DNA of 64,000 bases, from assembly GCA_963797475.1 (NCBI GenBank), contig CAWCPR010000001.1, positions 1 to 64,000 of the forward strand. Direction: 5' to 3'. The DNA comes from CAWCPR01 sp963797475. GTDB taxonomy: Bacteria > Chloroflexota > Anaerolineae > Anaerolineales > UBA4823. The notes under the pieces are model-generated. The model worked only from the letters and a program-made list of their open reading frames with translations. It was not told the origin of the DNA and ran no database searches. Positions 40,023 to 47,744 of the stretch are shown here, one piece after another (the stretch's first letter is position 1; every line of letters starts with the position of its first letter). The position numbers were made by a program, and so were the translations under genes.

Positions 40023-40778
40023 GTGACGCTTTCGATTCTGTTCACCATTTTCTTGGCGATATTGGGAATTTATGCCATCGCGATGGGCCGGATTGCCGAC
40101 CAATTGCCGGCCTCTCGGCAGCTTTGGCATAGCGCCTGGTTCACACTTGGTCTATTGGTAGCGCTCGTCGTATTGATCCCATCTCCAGACCTCTTCGGTC
40201 CCAATCATCGCTTCACCGTTAACATGGGGCAACTATTGCTGGCAGTTGACCTGGCCCCGCCGTTGTTGTTCATGGGTATCCCGGCGGTAATTCTGCAGAA
40301 GTTCTTGCGATGGGATATGCTGGGGCGCTCCCTGACTGCACCACATCTGGTGGGGCTTGCCAGCGCCGTCATCCTTTTGGGTTGGTTTTTGCCAGTTCTG
40401 TTTGAGGCCGCCTCGCGCAATTTGACGATCTGGATTTTCAAGCAGGTGGTGTTTCTGATTGCCGGGCTCTTGCTTTGGTGGCCAGTGGCAGGACCACTGC
40501 CGGCGTGGAAACCGCCTTATCCGGTGCAGATCCTTTACTTGTTTATCACCCGGCTCCCTATGACTGTGTTGGGGATCATCCTCACCTTTGCAGATAAATT
40601 GATCTACAGCGCTCGCTCCTTCGCTCTGGAGCTTTGTGCGCCTTCTTCGCTGCCGGACCAGCAGGTCGGCGGGCTGTTGATGTGGGTGGTAGGAGGGCTA
40701 ATCATTTTTGCCGGCTTCTCGATCGTATTCTTCCGCTGGTTTGGCGCACCCGAGGCGGCTGAATCCGAAGAATACTGA
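40023..40778 (+). CDS. CtaG-like cytochrome c oxidase assembly protein
   Basis: A 251-residue polytopic protein of the CtaG_2/caa3-oxidase assembly family. About seven transmembrane helices; typical are SASRQLWHSAWFTLGLLVAL-like helices with FTVNMGQLLLAVDLAPPLLF MGIP (in this family HMxQHxLL is more common; here NMGQLLL), LLLWWPVAGPLP and PMTVLGIILTFADKLIY. GTG start two bases after the previous stop. It completes a copper-delivery operon, but no oxidase subunit genes are in the window. Confidence 0.85.
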   Translation: MTLSILFTIFLAILGIYAIAMGRIADQLPASRQLWHSAWFTLGLLVALVVLIPSPDLFGPNHRFTVNMGQLLLAVDLAPPLLFMGIPAVILQKFLRWDMLGRSLTAPHLVGLASAVILLGWFLPVLFEAASRNLTIWIFKQVVFLIAGLLLWWPVAGPLPAWKPPYPVQILYLFITRLPMTVLGIILTFADKLIYSARSFALELCAPSSLPDQQVGGLLMWVVGGLIIFAGFSIVFFRWFGAPEAAESEEY

Positions 40779-40828
40779 TGGATTGTTGATAAAGCAGATT
40801 TGCAGTTAAGATTCAGCGACGCCTACCT

Positions 40829-40903
40829 GTGTTCCTGGCGTCGAACCAGGCTCGCTGGGTAACCGGGCAGAGGATCCACGTCGGCGGCGGCAACGCCATG
40901 TGA
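40829..40903 (+). pseudogene. SDR C-terminal relic
   Basis: Reads VFLASNQARWVTGQRIHVGG GNAM and stops. It matches the end of the SDR gene at 36325-36401 in nearly all positions, also at DNA level, so it is a duplicated tail from that gene or a close paralogue. Confidence 0.85.
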
Positions 40904-40970
40904 CGAGAATAGGCTGGCTGAACGCACCTTGAAAGATTGCGGAACACGCCAAGGTTGTGGAGGAATGCAA

Positions 40971-41519
40971 ATGAGAGCCACGGTCTACATCGCGACCAGC
41001 CTGGACGGCTACATCGCCCGCCAGGACGGCGCCATCGACTGGCTCCCCGGCGGCGGAGATGCGCCGGACAGCGAGGACCACGGGTATCAAGAATTCATGG
41101 ATTCAGTGGACGCCATCGTCATGGGGCGCAACACCTACGAGCTGGTATTGTCGTTCGGTTCCTGGCCTTACGGCGAGAAGCCGGTCTTTGTGCTCAGCAG
41201 CCGGCCGGTCGATATCCCTGCCGACATCCGGAACACGGTCGAATCCATGTCTGCCCAGCCACAGGAAGTGGTCCGGCGTCTTGCCGCGCGCGGGTTCGAG
41301 CATCTCTACGTCGACGGTGGAAAAACGATACAAGGCTTCCTGAGCCAGGGCCTGATCCAGCGGCTGATCGTCACCAGGATCCCGGTCTTGATCGGGGCCG
41401 GCATCCCGCTCTTCGGGCCGCTTGCGCACGATATCCGCCTGCGCCACCTGGAGACACGCACGTTTGAAAACGGCCTGGTGCAAAGCCGCTACGAAGTGCT
41501 CGGGGATATGCCCGCCTGA
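40971..41519 (+). CDS. Dihydrofolate-reductase-like (RibD C-terminal) protein
   Basis: A 182-residue protein of the DHFR/RibD C-terminal family: MRATVYIATSLDGYIARQDG AIDWLPGGGD, VDAIVMGRNTYELVLSFGSW PYGEKPVFVLSS, and GFEHLYVDGGKTIQGFLSQG LIQRLIVTRIPVLIGAGIPL FG. It binds NADPH and reduces a pterin- or pyrimidine-like substrate that remains unknown for these stand-alone members. GGAGGA selects ATG 40971 (ATG 40965 is an alternative). Confidence 0.9.
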   Translation: MRATVYIATSLDGYIARQDGAIDWLPGGGDAPDSEDHGYQEFMDSVDAIVMGRNTYELVLSFGSWPYGEKPVFVLSSRPVDIPADIRNTVESMSAQPQEVVRRLAARGFEHLYVDGGKTIQGFLSQGLIQRLIVTRIPVLIGAGIPLFGPLAHDIRLRHLETRTFENGLVQSRYEVLGDMPA

Positions 41520-41603
41520 CCTTCCTGGCGCTTCACCACCAGGGTCGATAAAGCGCGCAGTGGGGATTCTATCCTGGGGCCTCACAAATCGAACAACCCA
41601 CAA

Positions 41604-42149
41604 CTATAACTCAGCCAATAAAGCTGCGATATCCTTAAGGCCGGCTTTCTCAGCCATCTCGCCCGGCGTTTCGCAGTCATCGATGCGCGTGCGCAGACGC
41701 GGGTCTGCCCCGGCTTCGAGCAGAAGCGCGACAGCCTCCAGATTGCGTTTACTCACAGCCATGTGCAGCGGCGTAAAAACGTTGACGCCGTGCTGGTTGG
41801 GGTCTGCGCCGTATGACAGCAGCAGCTTGAGGATCTCCAAAACATCCTCCCAGGCAGACGATTCTGGCTGTGAACGGCTACACGAAAGAGCCGCGATCAG
41901 GGGCGGGAATCCAGACTGGCTTTCCGGGTTGGGATCGGCGCCGATTTCGAGCGGAGCGCGAATGAAATCCAGCGGGCTGTGGTAGATGGCGTACTCGAGG
42001 CAGCTCCCAAAAGCGGGCGGCATCTGCCCGTTCGGCACGGCGTCCGGGTCATCCACAGCCGCCCGCAGCGCGGCCAGATCGCCTGCCCGAAAGGCGGCGT
42101 CGATCTTTCTGAACTTTTCGAATTCGGAACCGCGCTGTGAAGCGGGCAT
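41604..42149 (-). CDS. Ankyrin-repeat protein
   Basis: A 181-residue protein with four to five ankyrin repeats (FRAGDLAALRAAVDDPD, SPLDFIRAPLEIGADPN, VLEILKLLLSYGADPNQHGV NVFTPLHMAVSKRNLEAVAL LLEAGADPRLR). ATG 42149 is chosen since the longer frame to 42314 runs through REP palindromes. Ankyrin repeats mediate protein contacts; no catalytic domain is attached. The gene stands alone between a DHFR-like gene and the REP/RAYT region. Confidence 0.85.
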   Translation of the reverse strand: MPASQRGSEFEKFRKIDAAFRAGDLAALRAAVDDPDAVPNGQMPPAFGSCLEYAIYHSPLDFIRAPLEIGADPNPESQSGFPPLIAALSCSRSQPESSAWEDVLEILKLLLSYGADPNQHGVNVFTPLHMAVSKRNLEAVALLLEAGADPRLRTRIDDCETPGEMAEKAGLKDIAALLAEL

Positions 42150-42179
42150 TTTTTTGTTTTCACCGCTAAATTGTGAGAC

Positions 42180-42395
42180 CGGCAGCTTGGAAAGCTGCCC
42201 TACGGCTACGGCGGCCAAACCGCAGCTTGGTAGGGCAGGATTTTTTCCTGCCGCCCCACAAGGTGACAATCCCTCCAACCCGGCAGCTCTCGAAAGCCGC
42301 CCTACGGCGGTCAAACCGCAGCTTGGTAGGGCAGGATTCTTTCCTGCCGCCCCTTTGGTAACCGGATCTCTGGGCGGCTATGAAAGCCGCCCTAC
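42180..42395 (+). repeat. REP array (GTAGGGC family), left of the RAYT gene
   Basis: Alternating hairpins: CGGCAGCTTGGAAAGCTGCC CTAC, GTAGGGCAGGATTTTTTCCT GCCG, CGGCAGCTCTCGAAAGCCGC CCTAC, GTAGGGCAGGATTCTTTCCT GCCG and GGGCGGCTATGAAAGCCGCC CTAC. Five hairpins in 215 bases, every one with a GTAG or CTAC foot, end 26 bases from the transposase stop codon. Confidence 0.85.
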
Positions 42396-42420
42396 GATTG
42401 CTGCTATGATTGCCGCCCGA

Positions 42421-42942
42421 TTACTCAAATTCCATCGCAGAAATATTGTCTGGGCTGTCAGACCATCCCCAGGTTTCAGGGTAATATCCACGTTTATACC
42501 AATGTAAATAAGAGGAATGAGGCCAATTTTCAGGGCGATTCACCAAATTATGTTTAACTGGATTCCAATGGATATAATCGAAATGGTTGTTCAAATCACC
42601 TTCGTTTCTTATGATGTGATCCCAATATCCTCTCTGCCAGAGTGACAATTGAGTAATGATATTATGCGTCTTCTTAAAGTTGAGCGTGAAGTTACGTTTA
42701 AAACTGTGCAATACCTGTGAGAAATTTCCTCCGCTATCTTTTAAGCGCATCAGCCAATGAAAGTGATCCGGAAGGATGACATAAGCCAACAAGTTGAAGG
42801 GGTAGATTTCCTGGACGCGTTTTAGTGTTTCCCAATAAAGCCGTATGTCCTGATCAGATTTGAAATAAGGCATCCGATCACGGGTTACCACCGTGATAAA
42901 TATGATCGCATTGGGAATATAGAACCTGTGAATATTGGGCAT
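42421..42942 (-). CDS. REP-associated tyrosine transposase (RAYT, Y1/IS200-like)
   Basis: A 173-residue HUH endonuclease of the TnpA-REP type: FITVVTRDRMPYFKSDQDIR at the start, H60-F-H62 in YVILPDHFHWLMRL, and WQRGYWDHIIRNEGDLNNHF DYIHWNPVKHNLV with Y123 the likely nucleophile, then ENWPHSSYLHWYKRGYY. The gene looks intact. RAYTs bind REP hairpins and cut single-stranded DNA near a GTAG tetranucleotide; here GTAG-footed hairpins flank the gene on both sides (42180-42395, 42964-43269). AT-rich codon use contrasts with the neighbours, suggesting transfer. Confidence 0.92.
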   Translation of the reverse strand: MPNIHRFYIPNAIIFITVVTRDRMPYFKSDQDIRLYWETLKRVQEIYPFNLLAYVILPDHFHWLMRLKDSGGNFSQVLHSFKRNFTLNFKKTHNIITQLSLWQRGYWDHIIRNEGDLNNHFDYIHWNPVKHNLVNRPENWPHSSYLHWYKRGYYPETWGWSDSPDNISAMEFE

Positions 42943-42963
42943 TAATTTAGTTCGCAGCTCTCT

Positions 42964-43269
42964 CGGCGGCTATGAAAGCCGCCCTACGATGGCCCCTTCG
43001 ACACGTAGGGCAGGATTCTTTCCTGCCGGCCCGCATGTTGACAATTCATCCAACCCGGCGGCTATGAAAGCCGCCCTACGGCGGCCAAACCGCAGCTTGG
43101 TAGGGCAGGATTTTTTCCTGCCGCCCCGCATGTTGACAATTCATCCAACCCGGCGGCTATGAAAGCCGCCCTACGGCGGCCAAACCGCAGCTTGGTAGGG
43201 CAGGATTTTTTCCTGCCGCCCCGCATGTTGACAATTCATCCAACCCGCCGGCTATGAAAGCCGCCCTAC
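42964..43269 (+). repeat. REP array, right of the RAYT gene (tandem units of about 100 bases)
   Basis: Three units of GGCGGCTATGAAAGCCGCCC TAC, a spacer (GGCGGCCAAACCGCAGCTTG), GTAGGGCAGGATT(C/T)TTTCC TGCCG and the linker CCCCGCATGTTGACAATTCA TCCAACC, then a final half unit. The second and third units are identical, so the array has grown by tandem duplication. It ends six bases before the stop codon of the GGDEF gene. Confidence 0.88.
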
Positions 43270-43274
43270 GGATA

Positions 43275-44132
43275 CTACTCTTCCAGCATTAAAGCTTGTT
43301 CCAGGGAGCGCTCGGCCTCTTCCAGGATGTCCTGAGACTGCTGGTAGCGGCGCCTGTGGACGGCCGCGCCAAGCTTGAAAGTCACCCGGCAAGTTTCCCC
43401 CTCGCCCCGGTAGGGCGCAGAAAGTTTTTCCTGCACCCTGCTGATGACCAATTTGAGATCGTCGGCTTGCTTTAATTCTTCCAATAATGCCGCAAATTTC
43501 AGACCCGAGAGCCGGGCGACGGTGTCGGTGGGCCGCAGGTGCTCGCGCAGACGGTCGCCGATCTCCCGCAGGATATTCAATGTAGCTTCGGAGTCGACCT
43601 CTTCTTCCTCGCAACCGGTAAGTTGGAAACCAATCACGATCACGGTGTAAAGGAAATCCGGGCGGCGGCGCGAACGTTCGAACGCCAGGTCCAGGCGCGT
43701 ATTGAAGAATTCCTCGTTGAACAATTGCGTAATCGGATCGCGAAAAGCAAAGCGCCTGGGCCCGCTCTCAGCCGAAGCGAGCCGGGCAGCCAGGGCCTTC
43801 AGTTGTTCCATATCCACCGGCTTGAGCAAAACCAGGTCGGCCAGGTCAGAGACGATCTCCGCGTTCATCGGGTAGGCGGTGATCACGATCACGCGGGTGT
43901 TGTCGTAGCGCGGGTTGGAGCGGATCTGGTAGAGGATATCCTCGCCCCCAATCTCAATCCCCAGGCGCAGATCCAATAAGACCATATCCGGGACAGCGGC
44001 AGCCAGGCGGGCCAGGGCTTCTTTGGCCGAATAAACAACCTCACACTCAAAACCTACCAGGCGCAAAACCGTGCCAAACAACCCGGCGATCTCTTTATCG
44101 TCATCTACGACCAATGCCTGGAGTTTTTCCAT
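43275..44132 (-). CDS. Response regulator with degenerate GGDEF domain
   Basis: A 285-residue protein; ATG 44132 begins MEKLQALVVDDDKEIAGLFG. Receiver domain (1-120) with acidic pocket VVDDD, phospho-acceptor Asp in MVLLDLRLG, Thr/Lys in VIVITAYPM and LLKPVD. The second domain (about 130-285) is a diguanylate cyclase fold (FRDPITQLFNEEFFNTRLDL, VIVIGFQLTG) in which the signature GGDEF is replaced by SGLKF (RLSGLKFAALLEEL). Catalysis is thus unlikely; it may bind a nucleotide or a partner. No histidine kinase gene is adjacent. Confidence 0.88.
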   Translation of the reverse strand: MEKLQALVVDDDKEIAGLFGTVLRLVGFECEVVYSAKEALARLAAAVPDMVLLDLRLGIEIGGEDILYQIRSNPRYDNTRVIVITAYPMNAEIVSDLADLVLLKPVDMEQLKALAARLASAESGPRRFAFRDPITQLFNEEFFNTRLDLAFERSRRRPDFLYTVIVIGFQLTGCEEEEVDSEATLNILREIGDRLREHLRPTDTVARLSGLKFAALLEELKQADDLKLVISRVQEKLSAPYRGEGETCRVTFKLGAAVHRRRYQQSQDILEEAERSLEQALMLEE

Positions 44133-44323
44133 GCAACTGCCCCTTACCCCATAAAGGGATTGCAATATTGAGGATTATGGGTTTATTCGCTGAAAAGACG
44201 TACTGCGAACCTGGATAACTAAATTATACATGGGAATCGATTAAAAGTGACAATCGAGAATGCAAGTTGTACGAAGTCAACTTCGCTCGATCGTTCCACG
44301 CCAGGCCGGGCAGCTTACCGCAC

Positions 44324-44926
44324 TCAGGATTCACTCGCAGCCGGCTGCAGGCCGCGGATGAACAGCTCCACCAGCCAGGCGAAACTCTTATCGCAGTCGA
44401 GCGGCATGCCGAAGCCGCCGGCCAATTCCAGGGTGGCGAAGCCATGCACCAGGCTGCGCAGGCCGCGCAGCGCGTGCAGGCCATCTTCCCCGCTCAAGCC
44501 GAAAGAGGCCAGCACCGCCAGCCCAACCTGAACGACCCGCTCTTCAGCCGCCTGGAGCTCGGGGTCGGGCCTGGCCTGGCTGATGGAGGGCCGCAGGCTG
44601 GCCAGGTACAGGCCCGGGGATTCCTTGATATAGTCCCGGTAAGCCTGGGCAAGCGCTCTGAGAGCCGGCGGCCCGGATTTGCCGATGGCGGCGTCGCCCA
44701 GGCGGCTGCCTAAGCGGCGTACATTCAACAAAGCCAAGTCGCGGTACAGCCCTGGCAGACCGTCGATGTGGTTGTAAAGGGAAGGAGTCTGGACTCCAAG
44801 CTGCTCCGCCAGGCGGCTTAAGGTGAGGCGTTCCGGCCCGGCAGTGTTCAAGAGCTGAGCGGCAGCCGCAACCACTGCCACCCGGTCCAGGCCAGTTTTA
44901 CGCCGGATACTCCTGTTACGCGGCAT
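44324..44926 (-). CDS. TetR-family repressor with WHG domain
   Basis: A 200-residue TetR/AcrR regulator: DRVAVVAAAAQLLNTAGPER LTLSRLAEQLGVQTPSLYNH (HTH) and a TetR_C_33/WHG C-terminal domain (LRALAQAYRDYIKESPGLYL, LHALRGLRSLVHGFATLELA GGFGMPLDCDKSFAWLVELF). The start overlaps the end of the hydrolase gene by 11 bases, so both are made from one message. It most likely represses the operon via the two palindromes at 45757-45793. Confidence 0.9.
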   Translation of the reverse strand: MPRNRSIRRKTGLDRVAVVAAAAQLLNTAGPERLTLSRLAEQLGVQTPSLYNHIDGLPGLYRDLALLNVRRLGSRLGDAAIGKSGPPALRALAQAYRDYIKESPGLYLASLRPSISQARPDPELQAAEERVVQVGLAVLASFGLSGEDGLHALRGLRSLVHGFATLELAGGFGMPLDCDKSFAWLVELFIRGLQPAASES

Positions 44927-45740
44927 GTTTAAGCCCTGCTTTTTCCTTCAAGGTCTCCAGGAAGGAAAGAATTAGCGGCGCGGTGATCTCGGGCATCTCG
45001 GCGTGCGGGTAATGCCCGGCATCCTGCACGATTTCGTAAGGGCTGTGCAGGCTCTCCGCCACCCACCTGACCTCGGCGGCAGGGTCTTTGAAATCCGGGT
45101 CTTTGCTGCCGATGATCGCCAGCGCCGGGACCGAAACCTTCCCCAGGCGCTCCGTCGCCGGGTCCTTGGGTTCCAGGGACATCTGGCGCGTCGCTTCGAT
45201 GCGCCCTGGCTCTTTAAGGTTTGCCAGCAGGGCGGCGCTATAGCGCTCGAGATCACCCGGCTTGCGGGTGGGAAACAGGGATTTAAAGTAGCGCACCCAG
45301 GCAGACGGTCCCCAGGGCCGGCTGAAAAGCGCCTTGATCAGCAGCTTAAAGAGCGGGGATGGTTCGCCGCGCACCGCCGGCCCGATCACGACGAGCCCGG
45401 CGACCCGCTGCGGCGCTTCGACCGCCGCCCAAACCGCCGAAGCGGCCGACATCGAGGTGCCGATAAGGACCGCCGGACCGGCGTCCAATTTGCGCATCAG
45501 CTCGACCAGGTCGCCGCCCATGGCATCCACGGTATACGCCGGCCAGCCGGCGCTGGATTCGCCCAGGCCGCGCAAATCCACCTGGACCACCCGCCAACCG
45601 GCGGAGGCCAGTTGGGGCGCCAGGAAGCGGTATTCACCGCGCACGTCGCCCAGGGAAGGCGCGCAGATCACCAGCGGCCCGCTCCCGGTTTCATCATAAG
45701 CAATCTTGCCATTTTTTAATTGTAAATATTGCGTCGTCAT
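44916..45740 (-). CDS. Alpha/beta-fold hydrolase, TetR-controlled
   Basis: A 274-residue hydrolase. GSGPLVICAPSLGDVRGEYR (oxyanion loop), VDLRGLGESSAG, nucleophile region LIGTSMSAASAVWAA (Ser in GTSMSA instead of GxSxG with a last Gly, a mild deviation), acid in AIIGSKDPDFKDPA, His in QDAGHYPHAEMPE. GGAGG lies before the ATG. The usual role is cleavage of an ester or related bond; the TetR partner may sense the substrate. Confidence 0.88.
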   Translation of the reverse strand: MTTQYLQLKNGKIAYDETGSGPLVICAPSLGDVRGEYRFLAPQLASAGWRVVQVDLRGLGESSAGWPAYTVDAMGGDLVELMRKLDAGPAVLIGTSMSAASAVWAAVEAPQRVAGLVVIGPAVRGEPSPLFKLLIKALFSRPWGPSAWVRYFKSLFPTRKPGDLERYSAALLANLKEPGRIEATRQMSLEPKDPATERLGKVSVPALAIIGSKDPDFKDPAAEVRWVAESLHSPYEIVQDAGHYPHAEMPEITAPLILSFLETLKEKAGLKHAA

Positions 45741-45756
45741 CGTTTACCTCCTAGAG

Positions 45757-45793
45757 ACTAAGTATATTAGCATTATAACTAATATCATTAGTT
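45757..45793. promoter_or_regulatory. Two putative TetR operators before the hydrolase-tetR operon
   Basis: Site 1: CTAA-GTATA-TTAG (45758-45770). Site 2: a perfect 7-3-7 inverted repeat AACTAAT-ATC-ATTAGTT (45777-45793). Both share the core CTAA/TTAG and lie 18-53 bases before the hydrolase start on the minus strand. Two adjacent sites with the same core suggest cooperative autorepression. Confidence 0.7.
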
Positions 45794-45800
45794 TTGTCAA

Positions 45801-46034
45801 GTAGCCTAGCCCCTTGTGGGCGACGGGCGCAAGACGGGCGCAAGGCCCAATGCTACGGGCCGCTGGTTTAAACGGGTACACGTAGCATAGCCCCTTGTGG
45901 GCGACGGGCACAACGGGCGCAAGACGGGCGCAAGGCCCTATGCTACGGGCCGCTGGGTTACACGGGCACACGTAGCATAGCCCCTTGTGGGCGACGGGCA
46001 CAACGGGCGCAACGGGCGCAAGGCCCTATGCTAC
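45801..46034 (+). repeat. Array of GTAGCATAG-family palindromes (three units)
   Basis: Each unit is GTAGC(A/C)TAGCCCCTTGTG GGCGACGGGC, a variable run of CAACGGGCG-type short repeats, and CAAGGCCC(T/A)ATGCTACGG G. The ends GTAGCATAG and CTATGCTAC are inverted. Units start at 45801, about 45882 and about 45972. Other arrays are at 46895-47446, 49672-49796 and 62753-62999. Confidence 0.85.
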
Positions 46035-46082
46035 GGGACGGTGGTATAGACGGGCGCAGCATGGCTTATTCGATCTTTTGGG

Positions 46083-46112
46083 TTGACATTTGGACAATTC
46101 CTGTCCTATAAT
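46083..46112 (+). promoter_or_regulatory. Consensus promoter with 200-base leader
   Basis: TTGACA (46083-46088) and TATAAT (46107-46112) with an 18-base spacer. The start codon of the next gene is 204 bases downstream, so the message has a long leader (46120-46316) that includes CTGCCCCAAAGGGGAGC, a small hairpin. No riboswitch class is recognised. Confidence 0.7.
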
Positions 46113-46316
46113 CAATTCCAAGGGGTGAATTGAACAGAGTTCTACCTGGTCCTAGAGTATTGAACCTGGCATAAACTACTTCTGCCCCAAAGGGGAGCAC
46201 TGCCTTCAGTCCACAAGAACTGCTCGTAGTAAATGAAGAGGCGAGCGTGATGTTATTGGTTTGAATGGAAGAAGATTTTCGATCAAGGGCTCAGGCTTGC
46301 CATTGGAGGTAAATAA

Positions 46317-46820
46317 ATGAAGCGTCGTTTATTGTTGACGGGTTTAGGGGTTGTATGCGCTTTGGCAGCCGTAGCGCTGCTTCTGTTCGTAAGCAGCCAG
46401 GCAGCGCCTGCACTGGCAGACAGCCTGGCGGGTCAAAATGACAGTGTCACCCAACAAGACCCCACGATCCTCGCCCGCCGCCTGATCAGCATTCCTTTTG
46501 GAATTCAGGACTCCCTGGGACTGGTCGGCGACCAGGAGGTGCTGGTCGAAGGACACGGAAATTGCACCGCGGATGGTGAAACATACAGCCTGCGCACAAC
46601 CGTCACTCAAGGGACTGCCAAAGCAAAAGGCAACATTCAGGGCGTCTGCCAGGGAGGCGAAGGATTCTTATGGTCCGTAAGCGCAAACACGAACCCGGCG
46701 AAAACTTTACAGCCGGGAGACGCCCAGGCCTGCGGTATGGCGATAGTACATACCGATCATAAAGGCGCGATCGTGAAGAAGTGGTGCAAGGATGTGACTC
46801 TGTTTTCCACCGGCCCATAG
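46317..46820 (+). CDS. Small exported protein, unknown function
   Basis: A 167-residue protein with a clear signal peptide (LLLTGLGVVCALAAVALLLF VSSQAAPALA). The mature part has four cysteines (GHGNCTADG, GVCQGG, AQACGM, KKWCKDV), probably two disulfides, and beta-rich composition (EVLVEGHGNCTADGETYSLR TTVTQGTAKAKGNIQGVCQG). GGAGG lies upstream of the ATG. It is a single transcription unit with its own promoter and terminator. I recognise no family. Confidence 0.72.
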   Translation: MKRRLLLTGLGVVCALAAVALLLFVSSQAAPALADSLAGQNDSVTQQDPTILARRLISIPFGIQDSLGLVGDQEVLVEGHGNCTADGETYSLRTTVTQGTAKAKGNIQGVCQGGEGFLWSVSANTNPAKTLQPGDAQACGMAIVHTDHKGAIVKKWCKDVTLFSTGP

Positions 46821-46852
46821 ACAATCATTATTGAAAACAAGGTAGTGCTAAC

Positions 46853-46882
46853 AAAAATCCCCGGATGATCCGGGGATTTTTG
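46853..46882 (+). terminator. Intrinsic terminator
   Basis: Stem ATCCCCGG (46857-46864), loop ATGAT, CCGGGGAT (46870-46877), then TTTTTG, with five A before the stem. Ends the transcript of the small exported protein. Confidence 0.9.
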
Positions 46883-46894
46883 TTTCAGGCAAGG

Positions 46895-47446
46895 GTCGCA
46901 TAGCCTCTTGTGAGCGGCGGGCGCCAGGCGATGCAACGGGGCGCGCGGGAACAGGCATGATTGTGGGCAACGGGACTGACGGGCACAAGGCCCTATGCTA
47001 CGGGCTGCTGGGTTACACGGGCACACGTAGCTTAGCCCCTTGTGGGCGACGGGCGCTACGGGGCGCGCGGGAACAGGCATGATTGTGGGCAACGGGACTG
47101 ACGGGCACAAGGCCCTATGCTACGGGCTGCTGGGTTAAACGGGCACACGTAGCTTAGCCCCTTGTGGGCGACGGGCGCAACGGGGCGCGCGGGAACAGGC
47201 ATGATTGTGGGCAACGGGACTGACGGGCACAAGGCCCTATGCTACGGGACGATGGGTTACACGGGCGCACGTAGCTTAGCCCCTTGTGGGCGACGGGCGC
47301 AACGGGGCGCGCGGGAACAGGCATGATTGTGGGCAACGGGACTGACGGGCACAAGGCCCTATGCTACGGGCTGCTGGGTTAAACGGGCACACGTAGCTTA
47401 GCCCCTTGTGGGCGACGGGCGCAACGGGCACAAGGCCCTATGCTAC
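46895..47446 (+). repeat. Tandem array of GTAGCTTAG-family palindromes with 122-base period
   Basis: GTAGCTTAGCCCCTTGTGGG CGACGGGCGC recurs at 47027, 47149, 47271 and 47393, exactly 122 bases apart. Each unit also holds GCGCGCGGGAACAGGCATGA TTGTGGGCAACGGGACTGAC and CAAGGCCCTATGCTACGGG. The first, more diverged unit begins near 46895. No gene lies in this stretch; the minus-strand frames across it are just periodic. Confidence 0.88.
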
Positions 47447-47570
47447 GGACTGTCAGGATATACGAACCCAAAAGTATGACGAGGCGAGCACCAGGGTGCG
47501 GATTGGTATAACTGTTCAGAACATACTCATCCTTAATGGTAAAGAAGAAATCTTGATGGGCGGAGGAACC

Positions 47571-47615
47571 ATGAACTGGAAAAAGCGGGTTGAGATCGAC
47601 GGAATGTGTCAATGA
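47571..47615 (+). pseudogene. 5' stub of a DUF433 gene, cut by the IS3 element
   Basis: GGAGGAACC then ATG and the frame MNWKKRVEIDGMCQ to TGA. MNWxxRVxID is the usual start of DUF433 proteins. The IS begins three bases later at 47618, and the rest of the DUF433 gene continues on the other side at 49233. Confidence 0.6.
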
Positions 47616-47744
47616 TTTGAGACAACTTATTTCAGAATTTAGTGAGCAAATGCTGTAACTTTTCTTTTCGGAAGACCTCCTCTCGGGGCGGAAGGCTGTG
47701 GAAAAGTGGACAGAAGAACACTGCCCACTTTTCCACAGCCACTA

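Noticed and set aside
45744..46001. Minus-strand Cys-rich repeat ORFs (also at 46757-47354 and 62744-62986)
   Set aside because: Produced by translation of the GTAGCATAG palindromes; no starts with ribosome sites and the period follows the repeat.
46895..47446. CRISPR array
   Set aside because: The period is 122 bases, the units are nearly identical throughout with no unique spacers, each has internal palindromes, and no cas genes are nearby.
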